From: DASSWB01 sp035705495
GTDB lineage: Bacteria; Bacteroidota; Bacteroidia; Flavobacteriales; Flavobacteriaceae
Length of the DNA: 28,798 nt
Assembly (NCBI GenBank): GCA_035705495.1
Contig: DASSWB010000095.1
Span: 1 to 28,798, forward strand
Direction of reading: 5' to 3'
Part shown: positions 9,118 through 16,563 of the stretch, in pieces
Position numbering within the stretch: position 1 is the stretch's first letter
Layout of the letters: each line of letters opens with the position of its first letter
Notes under the pieces: model-generated
Told to the model about the DNA's origin: nothing
Seen by the model: only the letters and a program-made list of their open reading frames with translations
The model's database searches: none
Translations under genes and position numbers: made by a program

Positions 9118-10221
9118 CTATCTAAAAATACTCCAATCTATAATCACGGAAAAAACGTTGGAATAAAGTGCTACACTTTGATCACCAATATCTGTAAAGG
9201 CGTAATCAATACTAATTCCTTTATACTTGAACCCGACCCCAAAACCGGGTTGGAAACTTAAATTTTCACTATTGTCCAGTTGCTTCACATTTTGGAAGTT
9301 ACCGACACCACCACGTAAAAAAACCATATCGATATAGGCAACTTCAAAACCAGCAGCTGGTGAAATGCTCACCGCCGAGGTAGAAATTATGTCATTGGTT
9401 TCTGTAAAACGCATGTTTAAATCGACTTCTGTTTTTAGGTCGAAATCTTCTTTGATGTTAAACGTCCGTGCCACACCCAATTGCAATTTTGGTAAAGTAA
9501 TTTCTGTGGTTTCGGGCAATTCTTGATTTTGTCCTTCTACAGCATCCTGAATTTCGGCGTATTTTTCTTCATTAATCGACCAAACATTAAAAGTAGTGGT
9601 GATATCCCGTGCCATGGCCCCAAAATACCAATTGTTCGTATGATATTGCAATCCCGCATCAAAACCTACACCCCAGGAGTCTGCGAATTCACCAATTGTT
9701 CTTCTGATAACTTTTGTGTTCACACCATAGGTCAGATTGCTTTCTTTTACCCGGCGTGCGTAAGAGAAAGTTACGGCGTAATCGGCAGTGGAAAACAGAC
9801 TGATTCTATTGTAATCGATATTTCCTTGATCATCAATAAGCTGAGTTGTGTTCATGATATCGTCTACGCCAAAGCGAATCATGCTGATAGCCATACTACT
9901 TTGTTCATCTATTGGCATTGCAAAGCCCACATGATCATAAGCCGCGATGTTTGCGAAATAACTCGCATGCATCAGTGACAATTGATTGTCGGTTATTTTT
10001 AAAAGACCTGCCGGATTCCAATAACCCGAATTTACATTGGAAGTAGTTGCGATTACCGCATTTGCCATTCCAAAAGCCGCAGCATCAACACCAATGTTCA
10101 TAAATTCGTTGGAATATTTTCGCACTGTTTGTCCGGATACCAAAACAGTAAAGAAGATAAATATTACCGGAACAATTCTTCTCAAGCTTCTTGAATTTTT
10201 AAATAATTTTATGAAATGCAA
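9118..10221 (-). CDS. PorV/PorQ-family outer-membrane beta-barrel protein (type IX secretion-associated family)
   Basis: 367-residue outer-membrane protein of the PorV/PorQ (UPF0164, FadL-like) family. A signal peptide ends near VLVSGQ; then comes the family opening SNEFMNIGVDAAAFGMANAVIA, followed by SGYWNPAGLL. Amphipathic beta strands run to the C-terminal WSIFR, ending in the aromatic-rich form typical of barrel proteins. PorV and PorQ act in the type IX secretion system, PorV shuttling cargo and PorQ assisting, but paralogues outside that role exist, so function is inferred only from family. The start is TTG at 10219-10221; no in-frame ATG exists before residue 41, and this start yields a complete basic-hydrophobic signal peptide. 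It shares an operon with lnt and is divergent from pssA. Confidence 0.82.
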   Translation of the reverse strand: MHFIKLFKNSRSLRRIVPVIFIFFTVLVSGQTVRKYSNEFMNIGVDAAAFGMANAVIATTSNVNSGYWNPAGLLKITDNQLSLMHASYFANIAAYDHVGFAMPIDEQSSMAISMIRFGVDDIMNTTQLIDDQGNIDYNRISLFSTADYAVTFSYARRVKESNLTYGVNTKVIRRTIGEFADSWGVGFDAGLQYHTNNWYFGAMARDITTTFNVWSINEEKYAEIQDAVEGQNQELPETTEITLPKLQLGVARTFNIKEDFDLKTEVDLNMRFTETNDIISTSAVSISPAAGFEVAYIDMVFLRGGVGNFQNVKQLDNSENLSFQPGFGVGFKYKGISIDYAFTDIGDQSVALYSNVFSVIIDWSIFR

Positions 10222-10258
10222 TAATATAACTTTATTTCTTTGTAGTTATTGTCTTAGG

Positions 10259-10291
10259 TTTGTTTTTGAACCAAAAACTATAGTATTTTTA
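10259..10291 (+). promoter_or_regulatory. Candidate Bacteroidota promoter of pssA
   Basis: TTTG at 10259-10262 and TATTTTTA at 10284-10291 are separated by 21 bases, close to the Bacteroidota pattern TTTG-N19-21-TAnnTTTG. Transcription would start only about 8 bases before the pssA ATG at 10306, a very short leader, so confidence is moderate. Confidence 0.4.
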
Positions 10292-10305
10292 CAAAAAGAT
10301 AAAAA

Positions 10306-11082
10306 ATGAGCATCAAGAAGAATATACCCAATTTCATAACGTTACTAAATTTATTCAGTGGCAGTATTGCTGTTATTTTCGCCGTTCAGGGCAATTTGGT
10401 ATTGGCCGCTCTCTTTGTTGCTTTGGGAATTTTTTTCGACTTTTTTGACGGATTGGCTGCGAGAGCTTTAAATGTAAAAAGTGAATTGGGGCTTCAATTG
10501 GATTCTTTGGCTGATATGGTAACAAGCGGATTGGTGCCTGGAATCGTCATGTTTCAACTCTTAATGCGCGCGATTCCCAATTCTGAACCGACTACAGAAA
10601 TAGAATGGTCTTTGGGAAATAATTGGTTGAGTTGGGATTTTTCGACTTGGGCGATTGTGGGATTGCTGGTTACTTTAGCTTCAGCTTATAGGCTCGCAAA
10701 ATTCAATATTGACGACAGGCAAACGGATTCATTTATAGGTCTGCCCACTCCCGCGAACGCTTTGTTGATTTTAAGTTTGCCGCTTATTCTTCATTTTAAT
10801 CCAGATCCAGATCTAGTAAGAATTATCTTAAACCAATGGTTCCTTTTGGGATTGGTGATATTTAGTTGTATTGTATTGAATGCTGAAATCCCGCTGTTTG
10901 CATTGAAATTTAAAACTTGGGGGTTTAAAGAAAATAAAATCCGTTATCTCTTTATTCTTTATGCGTTTGTTTTGATGATAATTTTCCAATACGTGGCAAT
11001 ACCCTTGGTAATCTTTAGTTATGTGATTATTTCTCTTCTATATCGAAGACATTTAATACAGGAGAAGGTTGAGGCGAGTTGA
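10306..11082 (+). CDS. pssA: CDP-diacylglycerol-serine O-phosphatidyltransferase
   Basis: Integral membrane CDP-alcohol phosphatidyltransferase that makes phosphatidylserine from CDP-diacylglycerol and L-serine, the precursor of phosphatidylethanolamine. The family's DG-x2-AR-x8-G-x3-D-x3-D motif is complete: D48, G49, A52, R53, G62, D66 and D70. At 258 residues with about seven to eight hydrophobic segments, the length suits the Bacteroidota type II-like enzyme. The start MSIKKNIPNFITLLNLFSGS is the classic PssA opening (NxxTxxNLxxG), which separates it from phosphatidylglycerophosphate synthase. It is divergent from the PorV-like gene and convergent with lptB. No phosphatidylserine decarboxylase gene lies beside it here. 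Confidence 0.93.
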   Translation: MSIKKNIPNFITLLNLFSGSIAVIFAVQGNLVLAALFVALGIFFDFFDGLAARALNVKSELGLQLDSLADMVTSGLVPGIVMFQLLMRAIPNSEPTTEIEWSLGNNWLSWDFSTWAIVGLLVTLASAYRLAKFNIDDRQTDSFIGLPTPANALLILSLPLILHFNPDPDLVRIILNQWFLLGLVIFSCIVLNAEIPLFALKFKTWGFKENKIRYLFILYAFVLMIIFQYVAIPLVIFSYVIISLLYRRHLIQEKVEAS

Positions 11083-11230
11083 AAGTTAAATGAGAATAGA
11101 GAATAGAATAGAGAGAAAAGAGTTAACAATATTGGAAACCAACAATCCTAAATCTTATATCATCAATCAACCAATCAGAAATTCCATATTCCAAAACCCA
11201 ATCTCCAATTAACCAATCCTCAATCAATTT
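11083..11230. repeat. Low-complexity intergenic tract between pssA and lptB
   Basis: The gap between two convergent genes holds two simple-sequence zones. Around 11093-11120 there is a purine-rich run with repeated GAATAGA units. From about 11160 to 11225 there is a CA-rich run with repeated CAATC/CCAAT words. No hairpin followed by a T run was found, so no intrinsic terminator is called. Confidence 0.5.
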
Positions 11231-11974
11231 TTATTCGTGAAAAAGTCGCTTTTGACGAAGTTCAAAATTTTGTCCTAGGTAAACCTTTCTTACCATTTCG
11301 TCTTCTGCAAGTTCCTCTGGTTTTCCGGCTTTTAAAATTTTTCCTTCAAACATTAGGTAAGTTCTATCGGTTATTGCCAAAGTTTCCTGTACGTTATGGT
11401 CGGTGATTAGAATTCCGATATTTCTTTTTCGCAATTGTGCTACAATTCTTTGAATATCTTCTACGGCAACTGGGTCAACACCTGCAAAAGGTTCGTCCAG
11501 TAAGATAAATTTCGGATTGGTGGCTAAAGCCCGTGCGATTTCAGTTCTTCTGCGTTCGCCTCCACTTAATAAATCTCCTCTGTTTTTTCGAATGTGTTCC
11601 AAACCAAATTCGGCTATCAAAGATTCCATTTTTTCCTGTTGCTCCTTTTTTGGTAATTTCGTGAGTTGAAGAACGCTGAGAATATTGTCTTCAATACTCA
11701 ATTTCCTAAAAACGGAAGCTTCTTGTGCAAGATAACCAATACCATTTTGAGCTCTTTTATACATGGGGAATTTGGTTATATTTTCACTATCCAAAAAAAT
11801 ATTTCCTCCGTTGGGTTTGATCAACCCTACAATCATATAAAAAGAGGTTGTTTTTCCGGCGCCGTTTGGTCCCAACAGTCCAACAATTTCCCCTTGGTTT
11901 ACCTCAAGGGAAATTCCTTTTACAACTTCTCTTCCTTTATAGGTTTTGATAAGATTTTCGGCGCGTAATTTCAT
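11231..11974 (-). CDS. lptB: LPS export ABC transporter ATP-binding protein LptB
   Basis: Cytoplasmic ATPase of the LptB2FG complex that extracts lipopolysaccharide from the inner membrane and drives it to the outer membrane. From the ATG at 11974 the protein is 247 residues and starts MKLRAENLIKTYKGREVVKG, as LptB proteins do; a longer reading from 12064 would only add non-conserved hydrophobic residues. Motifs: Walker A GPNGAGKT (35-42), Q-loop Q84 in YLAQEASVFR, signature LSGGE (136-140), Walker B ILLDEP (about 157-162) and switch H193 in TDH. The YLAQEASVFR and VDPVAV-like stretches are typical of LptB rather than of LivG/LivF amino-acid ATPases. It is the last gene of the kdsD-tatC-AhpD-like-lptB operon, with a 55-base gap before it. 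Confidence 0.94.
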   Translation of the reverse strand: MKLRAENLIKTYKGREVVKGISLEVNQGEIVGLLGPNGAGKTTSFYMIVGLIKPNGGNIFLDSENITKFPMYKRAQNGIGYLAQEASVFRKLSIEDNILSVLQLTKLPKKEQQEKMESLIAEFGLEHIRKNRGDLLSGGERRRTEIARALATNPKFILLDEPFAGVDPVAVEDIQRIVAQLRKRNIGILITDHNVQETLAITDRTYLMFEGKILKAGKPEELAEDEMVRKVYLGQNFELRQKRLFHE

Positions 11975-12029
11975 TTTTTTAAACTGTAAAAGAAGGTGAA
12001 AATATAATAAATTGAAGAGAAAAAGTAAT

Positions 12030-12377
12030 TTATGACTGTTTTTCCAGTTCCTCCCAGAATTCATATGCCCTCCGCAGATGAGGAATCACTATGGTTCCAC
12101 CCACCAAGGTTGCAATACTTAGGGATTCCATCACCTGTTCTTTGGAAAGTCCTTCTTTATAACAGGTTTCCAAGTGATATTTTACACAATCATCACAACG
12201 CAGCACCATAGAAGCAACCAATCCCAATAATTCTTTGGTTTTCACATCTAATGCACCTTCGGTATAAGCATTTGTATCGAGGTTAAATATCCTTTTGATG
12301 ATTTTATTGTTATCAGAAAGGATTTTATCGTTCATTTTTTGACGATACGCATTAAATTCTTCGACTTTGCTACTCAT
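12030..12377 (-). CDS. Carboxymuconolactone decarboxylase / AhpD-like family protein
   Basis: 115-residue all-helical protein of the carboxymuconolactone decarboxylase family. The AhpD-type redox motif C-x-x-C-x3-H is present: C61, C64 and H68 in RCDDCVKYHLE. This suggests a disulfide-handling or alkylhydroperoxidase-like role rather than true decarboxylation. The following segment SIATLVGGTIVIPHLRRA matches the family's core helices. Its start overlaps the tatC stop region by 8 bases, so translation is probably coupled to tatC. No partner peroxiredoxin lies next to it; the real substrate is unknown. Confidence 0.88.
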   Translation of the reverse strand: MSSKVEEFNAYRQKMNDKILSDNNKIIKRIFNLDTNAYTEGALDVKTKELLGLVASMVLRCDDCVKYHLETCYKEGLSKEQVMESLSIATLVGGTIVIPHLRRAYEFWEELEKQS

Positions 12378-13209
12378 TTTTCCTTTGTTTTTCTTCTTTT
12401 ATTATCCGCTTGTGTACAACGTAAGAAATTAGAATACTGATTTCATATAAAATCAACACCGGGATTGCCACCACAATTTGACTAACCACATCGGGCGGGG
12501 TGATTACTGCTGCAACAATAAGAATAAGAACCAGAGCATATTTTCGTGATGTGCGGAGGAATTGCGGCGTTACAATTCCACTTTTTGTCAGAAAATATAT
12601 AATAATAGGCAATTCGAAAATTAATCCACTTGCAATTACTGAAGATCGAATCAATCCGATGTAACTACTTAAATCGAAGTCGTTAAAAACTTCCTTGCTT
12701 ACTTGATAATTTCCGAGGAAATTGATAGAAAGTGGCGTAATAACATAATATCCGAATATCACACCGGCAAAAAATAATAACGACGAAATGAGTACGAATC
12801 CGCGTGCATTTTTACGTTCGTTGTTTTTCATTCCGGGAGAGATAAACCTCCAAAGTTCATAAAGAATGTAAGGAAAAGCTATAATAAATCCAGCGGTAAT
12901 CGCTGTCCATACATGAGCCGAAAACTGACCGCCCATGGTTCTGCTCTGGATGCGAAAAGGAATGTCTTCGGTAAAACAGAATCCGCCATCAACACCAGTC
13001 CAAGTAGAAATATCACACAAGATTTGATAGGTTGTAAAATCGGCACGTTTTGGGGCAAACAGAATCGCATCAAAAATAAAATCTGCAAAAAGAAAGGCCA
13101 CAATAGCTGCAATAACGATCGAAAGAGTTGCTCTTATCAAGTGCCATCTTAACGCTTCCAAATGATCCAAAAAGGACATTTCATCCGGGTTTTTGTTTTT
13201 TTTCGCCAT
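12370..13209 (-). CDS. tatC: Sec-independent protein translocase subunit TatC
   Basis: Inner-membrane receptor of the twin-arginine translocase, which exports folded proteins. The 279-residue protein begins with a hydrophilic stretch then SFLDHLEALRWHLIR, the conserved TatC N-terminus (FLDHLxELR in most). It has six predicted membrane segments; the cytoplasmic loop YELWRFISPGMKNNERKNAR carries the signal-recognising FxxPGL-like sequence. The first periplasmic loop (about residues 53-92) is longer than in E. coli and holds two cysteines (C65 and C78), which could form a disulfide. No tatA or tatB is adjacent. The ATG overlaps the last base of the kdsD stop (TAATG), giving tight coupling. Confidence 0.95.
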   Translation of the reverse strand: MAKKNKNPDEMSFLDHLEALRWHLIRATLSIVIAAIVAFLFADFIFDAILFAPKRADFTTYQILCDISTWTGVDGGFCFTEDIPFRIQSRTMGGQFSAHVWTAITAGFIIAFPYILYELWRFISPGMKNNERKNARGFVLISSLLFFAGVIFGYYVITPLSINFLGNYQVSKEVFNDFDLSSYIGLIRSSVIASGLIFELPIIIYFLTKSGIVTPQFLRTSRKYALVLILIVAAVITPPDVVSQIVVAIPVLILYEISILISYVVHKRIIKEEKQRKNE

Positions 13210-14174
13210 TAAATAATTCCTTCTCGTATCAAGTTGTGCAGATGTACCACACCCATATATTTATCCTTTTCAACTGCTAACAATTGTGAAATCGCATTTG
13301 CTTCCATAATATCCATCGCATCTACAGCCATTGCAGTATTTTCGATGGTTTTAGGTGCAGCGCTCATAATATCCTTTGCGGTTAACTTCCTAAAATCGGT
13401 TTCTTTCCGAAGCATTCTTCTAATATCACCATCGGTAATTATTCCTACTATTTTTTCATCTTCCAAAACGGCAGTTACTCCCAGCATTTTTTCAGAAATT
13501 TCTACAATCACTTCGGGAACAGACGTGTTTGGGGTCACTCTTGGTTTCATATTTTGCGATGTGATATCACTTACGCGTAAGTACAATTTTTTGCCCAATG
13601 CACCACCCGGATGAAATTTTGCAAAATCTTTGCTGGAGAATCCTCGTAAATTTAAAAGACATACGGCCATTGCGTCTCCTATTACCAATTGCGCAGTTGT
13701 ACTTGTTGTGGGAGCTAAATTGTTGGGGCAGGCTTCCTTATCTACATAGGCATTCAAAACAAAATCTGCCTGTTGTCCCAAAAAGGATTCAGGATTACCT
13801 GTAATTGCAATGAGTTTATTCTCAAAATTCTTGATAAGCGGAACCAGTACTTTTATTTCAGGTGTATTGCCGCTTTTGGAAATACAAACTACGGTATCAT
13901 CTTTTAAAATAGTTCCCAAATCACCATGAATGGCATCCGCAGCATGCATAAAAACGGCTGGAGTACCAGTAGAATTCAGTGTCGCTACTATTTTTGAAGC
14001 AATAATCGCACTTTTTCCGATTCCTGTAATAATTACCCTGCCTTTTGAGTTATATATTTGCAAAATCGCTTCAGAGAATTCATCGTCAAGAAGATTTTCT
14101 AGATGTGATATTGCCTTTGCTTGAGTAGAAATTGTTTCTTTTGCAACCGAAAGAATTTTATCTTTAAGTATCAA
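13209..14174 (-). CDS. kdsD: Arabinose-5-phosphate isomerase, KpsF/GutQ family (SIS + CBS domains)
   Basis: Interconverts D-ribulose-5-phosphate and D-arabinose-5-phosphate, the first step toward Kdo for lipopolysaccharide. At 321 residues it has the usual architecture: an N-terminal SIS domain with GIGKSAIIASKIVATLNSTG (about 51-70), FMHAADAIHGDLG, and SKSGNTPE, then FHPGGALGKK linking to two CBS domains (about 205-321; GVTAVLEDEKIVGIITDGDIRR is the first). The CBS pair may sense nucleotides or sugars. It is the first gene of the operon that ends with lptB, so Kdo precursor synthesis and LPS transport are linked. On the minus strand TACATTTG (14239 to 14232) fits a -7 element, but I see no -33 element at correct spacing. 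Confidence 0.93.
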   Translation of the reverse strand: MILKDKILSVAKETISTQAKAISHLENLLDDEFSEAILQIYNSKGRVIITGIGKSAIIASKIVATLNSTGTPAVFMHAADAIHGDLGTILKDDTVVCISKSGNTPEIKVLVPLIKNFENKLIAITGNPESFLGQQADFVLNAYVDKEACPNNLAPTTSTTAQLVIGDAMAVCLLNLRGFSSKDFAKFHPGGALGKKLYLRVSDITSQNMKPRVTPNTSVPEVIVEISEKMLGVTAVLEDEKIVGIITDGDIRRMLRKETDFRKLTAKDIMSAAPKTIENTAMAVDAMDIMEANAISQLLAVEKDKYMGVVHLHNLIREGII

Positions 14175-14194
14175 TTTTTTGTAGAATTAGAATG

Positions 14195-14225
14195 TTTGCA
14201 AGTCCTAAAGAAAAACGTATCTTTA
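14195..14225 (+). promoter_or_regulatory. Candidate Bacteroidota promoter of recQ
   Basis: TTTG at 14195-14198 and TATCTTTA at 14218-14225 are separated by exactly 19 bases, matching the TTTG-N19-TAnnTTTG pattern with one mismatch at the last base. Transcription would start near 14231, giving a leader of about 30 bases before the recQ ATG. The region is shared with the divergent kdsD gene. Confidence 0.6.
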
Positions 14226-14261
14226 ATAATGCAAATGTATGTAAAATTGTAACAAAATTTA

Positions 14262-16460
14262 ATGAGTTCGTCTGAAATCGATTTACACAAACAACTTAAA
14301 AAATACTTCGGATTTAGTCAGTTTAAAGGGCTTCAGGAAGAGGTGATAAAAAGTATTGTTAATGGGCATAATACGTTTGTGGTTATGCCAACAGGTGGTG
14401 GAAAATCTTTATGTTATCAATTGCCGGCCCTCATTGCAGATGGCACCGCGATTGTAGTTTCCCCACTTATTGCACTAATGAAAAATCAAGTTGATGCCCT
14501 TCGGGGCATTTCTTCGGAATACGGAATTGCGCATGTCTTGAATTCTTCACTTAACAAAACGGAAGTCAGACAAGTAAAAGCAGATATAACAAACGGAGTA
14601 ACCAAACTCTTGTACGTTGCGCCCGAATCACTGACAAAAGAGGAAAATGTTGAATTTTTACGAAATGTAAAAATATCTTTTCTAGCTGTAGATGAAGCGC
14701 ATTGTATTAGTGAATGGGGTCACGATTTCCGTCCTGAATATCGGAATTTAAGAAATATCATTCAGCGTATTGGAGATAACATTCCTATTATTGGTTTAAC
14801 TGCAACCGCCACACCCAAAGTTCAAGAAGATATTTTAAAAAACCTTGGGATCAGTGACGCTAAAACATTCAAGGCTTCTTTTAACAGACCCAACCTGTAT
14901 TACGAAATACGTCCGAAAACCAAGGATGTGGACAGTGATATAATTCGTTTTATCAAGCAAAACACAGGCAAGAGTGGAATTATTTATTGTTTAAGTCGGA
15001 AGAAAGTTGAAGAATTAGCGCAGGCATTGCAGGTAAACGGAATTTCCGCAGTACCATATCACGCAGGCCTGGATGCAAAAACACGTTCTCGCCATCAAGA
15101 TATGTTCCTAATGGAAGAAGTGGATGTGGTGGTTGCAACGATTGCATTTGGAATGGGAATTGACAAACCAGATGTGCGTTTTGTGATTCATCACGATATT
15201 CCAAAGAGTATAGAAAGTTATTATCAGGAAACCGGAAGGGCTGGTAGAGATGGAGGCGAAGGCCATTGTTTGGCTTTTTATGCCTATAAGGATATTGAAA
15301 AACTCGAAAAATTCATGAGCGGGAAACCAATAGCCGAACAGGAAATTGGTCAGGCCTTACTTCAAGAAGTTGTTGCTTATGCCGAAACATCTGTTTCGAG
15401 AAGAAAATTTATCCTTCATTATTTTGGGGAAGAGTTTAACGAAGCGACAGGTGAAGGAGGGGATATGGATGATAATATGCGGAACCCAAAGCAGAAGCAT
15501 GAGGCAAAGCAGGAAGCGCTGCTCTTGTTGAAAACGGTTTCGCAAACAAAGGAGCTTTATAAATCTAAAGAGGTTGTAAATACCTTGGTCGGAAAATCCA
15601 ATGCCATTATAAAATCGCATAGAACAGATGCCCAAGAGATTTTTGGTAAAGGAAATTATAAAGATGGAAAATATTGGATGGCATTGTTGCGGCAAGTATT
15701 GGTTGCAGGGCTTCTGAAAAAAGACATTGAAACTTATGGAGTGATCAAACTGACATCTGAAGGGCAACAATACATTAAAAATCCGCAGTCCTTTCAAATG
15801 ACCGAAGACCATATTTTTGATTCGGATAATGACAGTATTATAAGCTCTTCTAAAGGAAATGTTCATGTGGTTGACGATAAACTAATGGACATGCTAAAAG
15901 ATCTCCGAAGAAAGGAAGCAAAAAAACTGGAAGTTCCGCCATATGTGGTTTTTCAAGATCCTTCTCTTGAAGATATGTCGATGAAATACCCCATGACCAT
16001 GGAAGAATTGAGCAATATTCATGGAGTGGGGGAAGGAAAGGCAAAAAAATACGGACGCGAATTTATTCAGTTGATTTCCAGATATGTAGAAGATAATGAT
16101 ATTATTCGCCCCGATGATTTAATAGTAAAGACGACAGGTAGTAACAGCTCCCTGAAACTATATATTATTCAGAGCGTTGACAGAAAGTTGCCAATAGATG
16201 ATATTGCCGCTGCCAAAGGTATGGCAATGGCCGATTTTATTAAGGAGATGGAAGCGATAGTCTATAGCGGTACCAAATTGAATATCAGCTATTGGATTGA
16301 TGAGATTCTGGATGAAGACCAACAGGAGGAATTGCACGAATATTTTTTGGAAGCAAAAAGTGATTCCATTGAAGAAGCTCTTAAAGAATTTCATGGTGAT
16401 TACGAGGAAGAAGAATTGCGGTTGTACAGGATAAAGTTTATCAGTGAAGTTGCAAATTGA
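14262..16460 (+). CDS. recQ: ATP-dependent DNA helicase RecQ
   Basis: Superfamily 2 3'-5' DNA helicase for recombination and stalled-fork repair. 732 residues: motif 0 near residue 16-25, Walker A TGGGKS (44-49), DEAH box (144-147), helicase C domain with motif VI QETGRAGRD (about 322-330), a RecQ-specific winged-helix region (about 405-510), an HRDC domain (about 535-612), and a C-terminal helix-turn-helix-like extension (about 630-732) that makes it longer than E. coli RecQ. Oddity: the four zinc-binding cysteines normally at the start of the RQC region are all absent. The CRR site reads SVSRR near 379 and the CxxCxxC site reads GGDMDDNM near 399-406. The rest of that region is intact, so this looks like a lineage variant rather than decay. 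Confidence 0.95.
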   Translation: MSSSEIDLHKQLKKYFGFSQFKGLQEEVIKSIVNGHNTFVVMPTGGGKSLCYQLPALIADGTAIVVSPLIALMKNQVDALRGISSEYGIAHVLNSSLNKTEVRQVKADITNGVTKLLYVAPESLTKEENVEFLRNVKISFLAVDEAHCISEWGHDFRPEYRNLRNIIQRIGDNIPIIGLTATATPKVQEDILKNLGISDAKTFKASFNRPNLYYEIRPKTKDVDSDIIRFIKQNTGKSGIIYCLSRKKVEELAQALQVNGISAVPYHAGLDAKTRSRHQDMFLMEEVDVVVATIAFGMGIDKPDVRFVIHHDIPKSIESYYQETGRAGRDGGEGHCLAFYAYKDIEKLEKFMSGKPIAEQEIGQALLQEVVAYAETSVSRRKFILHYFGEEFNEATGEGGDMDDNMRNPKQKHEAKQEALLLLKTVSQTKELYKSKEVVNTLVGKSNAIIKSHRTDAQEIFGKGNYKDGKYWMALLRQVLVAGLLKKDIETYGVIKLTSEGQQYIKNPQSFQMTEDHIFDSDNDSIISSSKGNVHVVDDKLMDMLKDLRRKEAKKLEVPPYVVFQDPSLEDMSMKYPMTMEELSNIHGVGEGKAKKYGREFIQLISRYVEDNDIIRPDDLIVKTTGSNSSLKLYIIQSVDRKLPIDDIAAAKGMAMADFIKEMEAIVYSGTKLNISYWIDEILDEDQQEELHEYFLEAKSDSIEEALKEFHGDYEEEELRLYRIKFISEVAN

Positions 16461-16509
16461 TTAATTTATCCATAAAACCGTATGGTTTATCCGATTCTTC
16501 CTATAAATG

Positions 16510-16540
16510 TTTGGTGACAAGTTTAAATTTCATAGACTTG
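16510..16540 (+). promoter_or_regulatory. Candidate Bacteroidota promoter of the OmpA-family gene
   Basis: TTTG at 16510-16513 and TAGACTTG at 16533-16540 with a 19-base spacer fit TTTG-N19-TAnnTTTG with a single mismatch. The likely transcription start lies about 15-20 bases before the ATG at 16564. Confidence 0.55.
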
Positions 16541-16563
16541 CGGGTTTTTTCTAACTAAGACAA

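Noticed and set aside
9523..9978. 151-codon plus-strand open frame antisense to the PorV-like gene
   Set aside because: It lies wholly within a well-supported barrel gene on the other strand and shows no domain or plausible start context.
11975..12064. N-terminal extension of LptB by 30 residues
   Set aside because: The extension overlaps the AhpD-like gene, is hydrophobic and unconserved; the internal ATG at 11974 gives the standard LptB start.
15357..15866. 169-codon minus-strand open frame antisense to recQ
   Set aside because: Shadow of the recQ coding sequence; composition (Phe/Ile/Cys-rich) is that of reverse-complemented coding DNA.
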